55,290 nucleotides of DNA, taken from assembly GCF_004345615.1 (NCBI RefSeq), contig NZ_SLWK01000018.1, positions 7,705 to 62,994 of the forward strand, in the 5' to 3' direction. The notes under the pieces are model-generated. The model was not told where the DNA came from. It saw nothing but the letters and a program-made list of their open reading frames with translations, and did no database searches. This stretch comes from Natronoflexus pectinivorans (lineage in GTDB: Bacteria; Bacteroidota; Bacteroidia; Bacteroidales; Marinilabiliaceae). Positions 55,200 through 55,290 of this stretch are shown here, one piece after another; within the stretch, counting starts at the first letter, position 1; each line of letters begins with the position of its first letter. A program made the position numbers and the translations under genes.

Positions 55200-55290
55200 T
55201 GTCTTTCCATGATATAAGTTGACAAGAAAATTGTTAATAACTTTTTAATTGGACAACAAACATGGGAACAAACAGCAATGAAAGAATCCG

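Overview
The window looks like a chromosomal segment of a Bacteroidota bacterium, probably a Marinilabiliales/Bacteroidales-like marine or sediment organism. The evidence is type IX secretion sorting domains, a PorP/SprF-family protein, Bacteroidota-type promoters (TTG, 19-21 bases, TAnnTTTG), fused ThrA, long-form SpeA, many lipoproteins and sparse Shine-Dalgarno sites. The genus assignment is inference. No tRNA, rRNA, CRISPR array or intact transposase was seen.

Layout. 1-9152: an efflux locus with two RND permeases and a TolC-like protein, interrupted by a four-helix-bundle gene and by 'cacagag/ctccgtg' repeat arrays; no adaptor gene is visible and it may lie upstream of the window. 9153-9927: a decayed insertion-like element with strong RNA-like folds. 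9928-18190: signal peptidase I, an orphan exported protein, a 937-aa multidomain lipoprotein with a transglutaminase-like core, an M13 metallopeptidase and a doubtful small ORF. 18191-18884: a second 'cacagag' array.

18885-25865 is the most unusual part. It is an AT-rich tandem array built from one module: a small Cys-containing secreted peptide with a constant leader (NVEALA-like), a beta-propeller-like lipoprotein (DUF4221/BF3164-like), and a secreted protein with a carboxypeptidase-type regulatory domain. The module occurs as peptide-propeller-CDreg, decayed peptide-propeller-CDreg, and peptide-propeller. The decayed peptide (21697-21864) has lost its leader and carries an in-frame stop. 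I infer a peptide/surface-receptor-like system of unknown function.

26166-34634 (mostly minus strand): pirin, hemF-hemH, a thiol-disulfide protein (plus strand), a type IX-secreted GH5 enzyme, an SDR, a small secreted protein with six Trp-Met motifs about 20 residues apart, and an RhlE-type helicase with a palindrome over its predicted promoter. 34965-40887: polysaccharide degradation (GH105-like and GH2 lipoproteins on the minus strand; a small lipoprotein and a GH5-like lipoprotein on the plus strand). 40980-47517: speA, a PagL-like deacylase, a GIN-domain lipoprotein and thrA. 47982-55147: two type B type IX secretion substrates, one 1617 aa with an IgGFc-binding-like head, around a PorP/SprF-family protein.

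The intergenic DNA is unusually rich in dispersed repeats: 114-bp arrays, AAACTTTAAAC-type arrays, heptamer repeats, stacked hairpins, a 182-bp MITE-like element and a nested inverted repeat. Several gene starts and stops fall inside or directly against these repeats.
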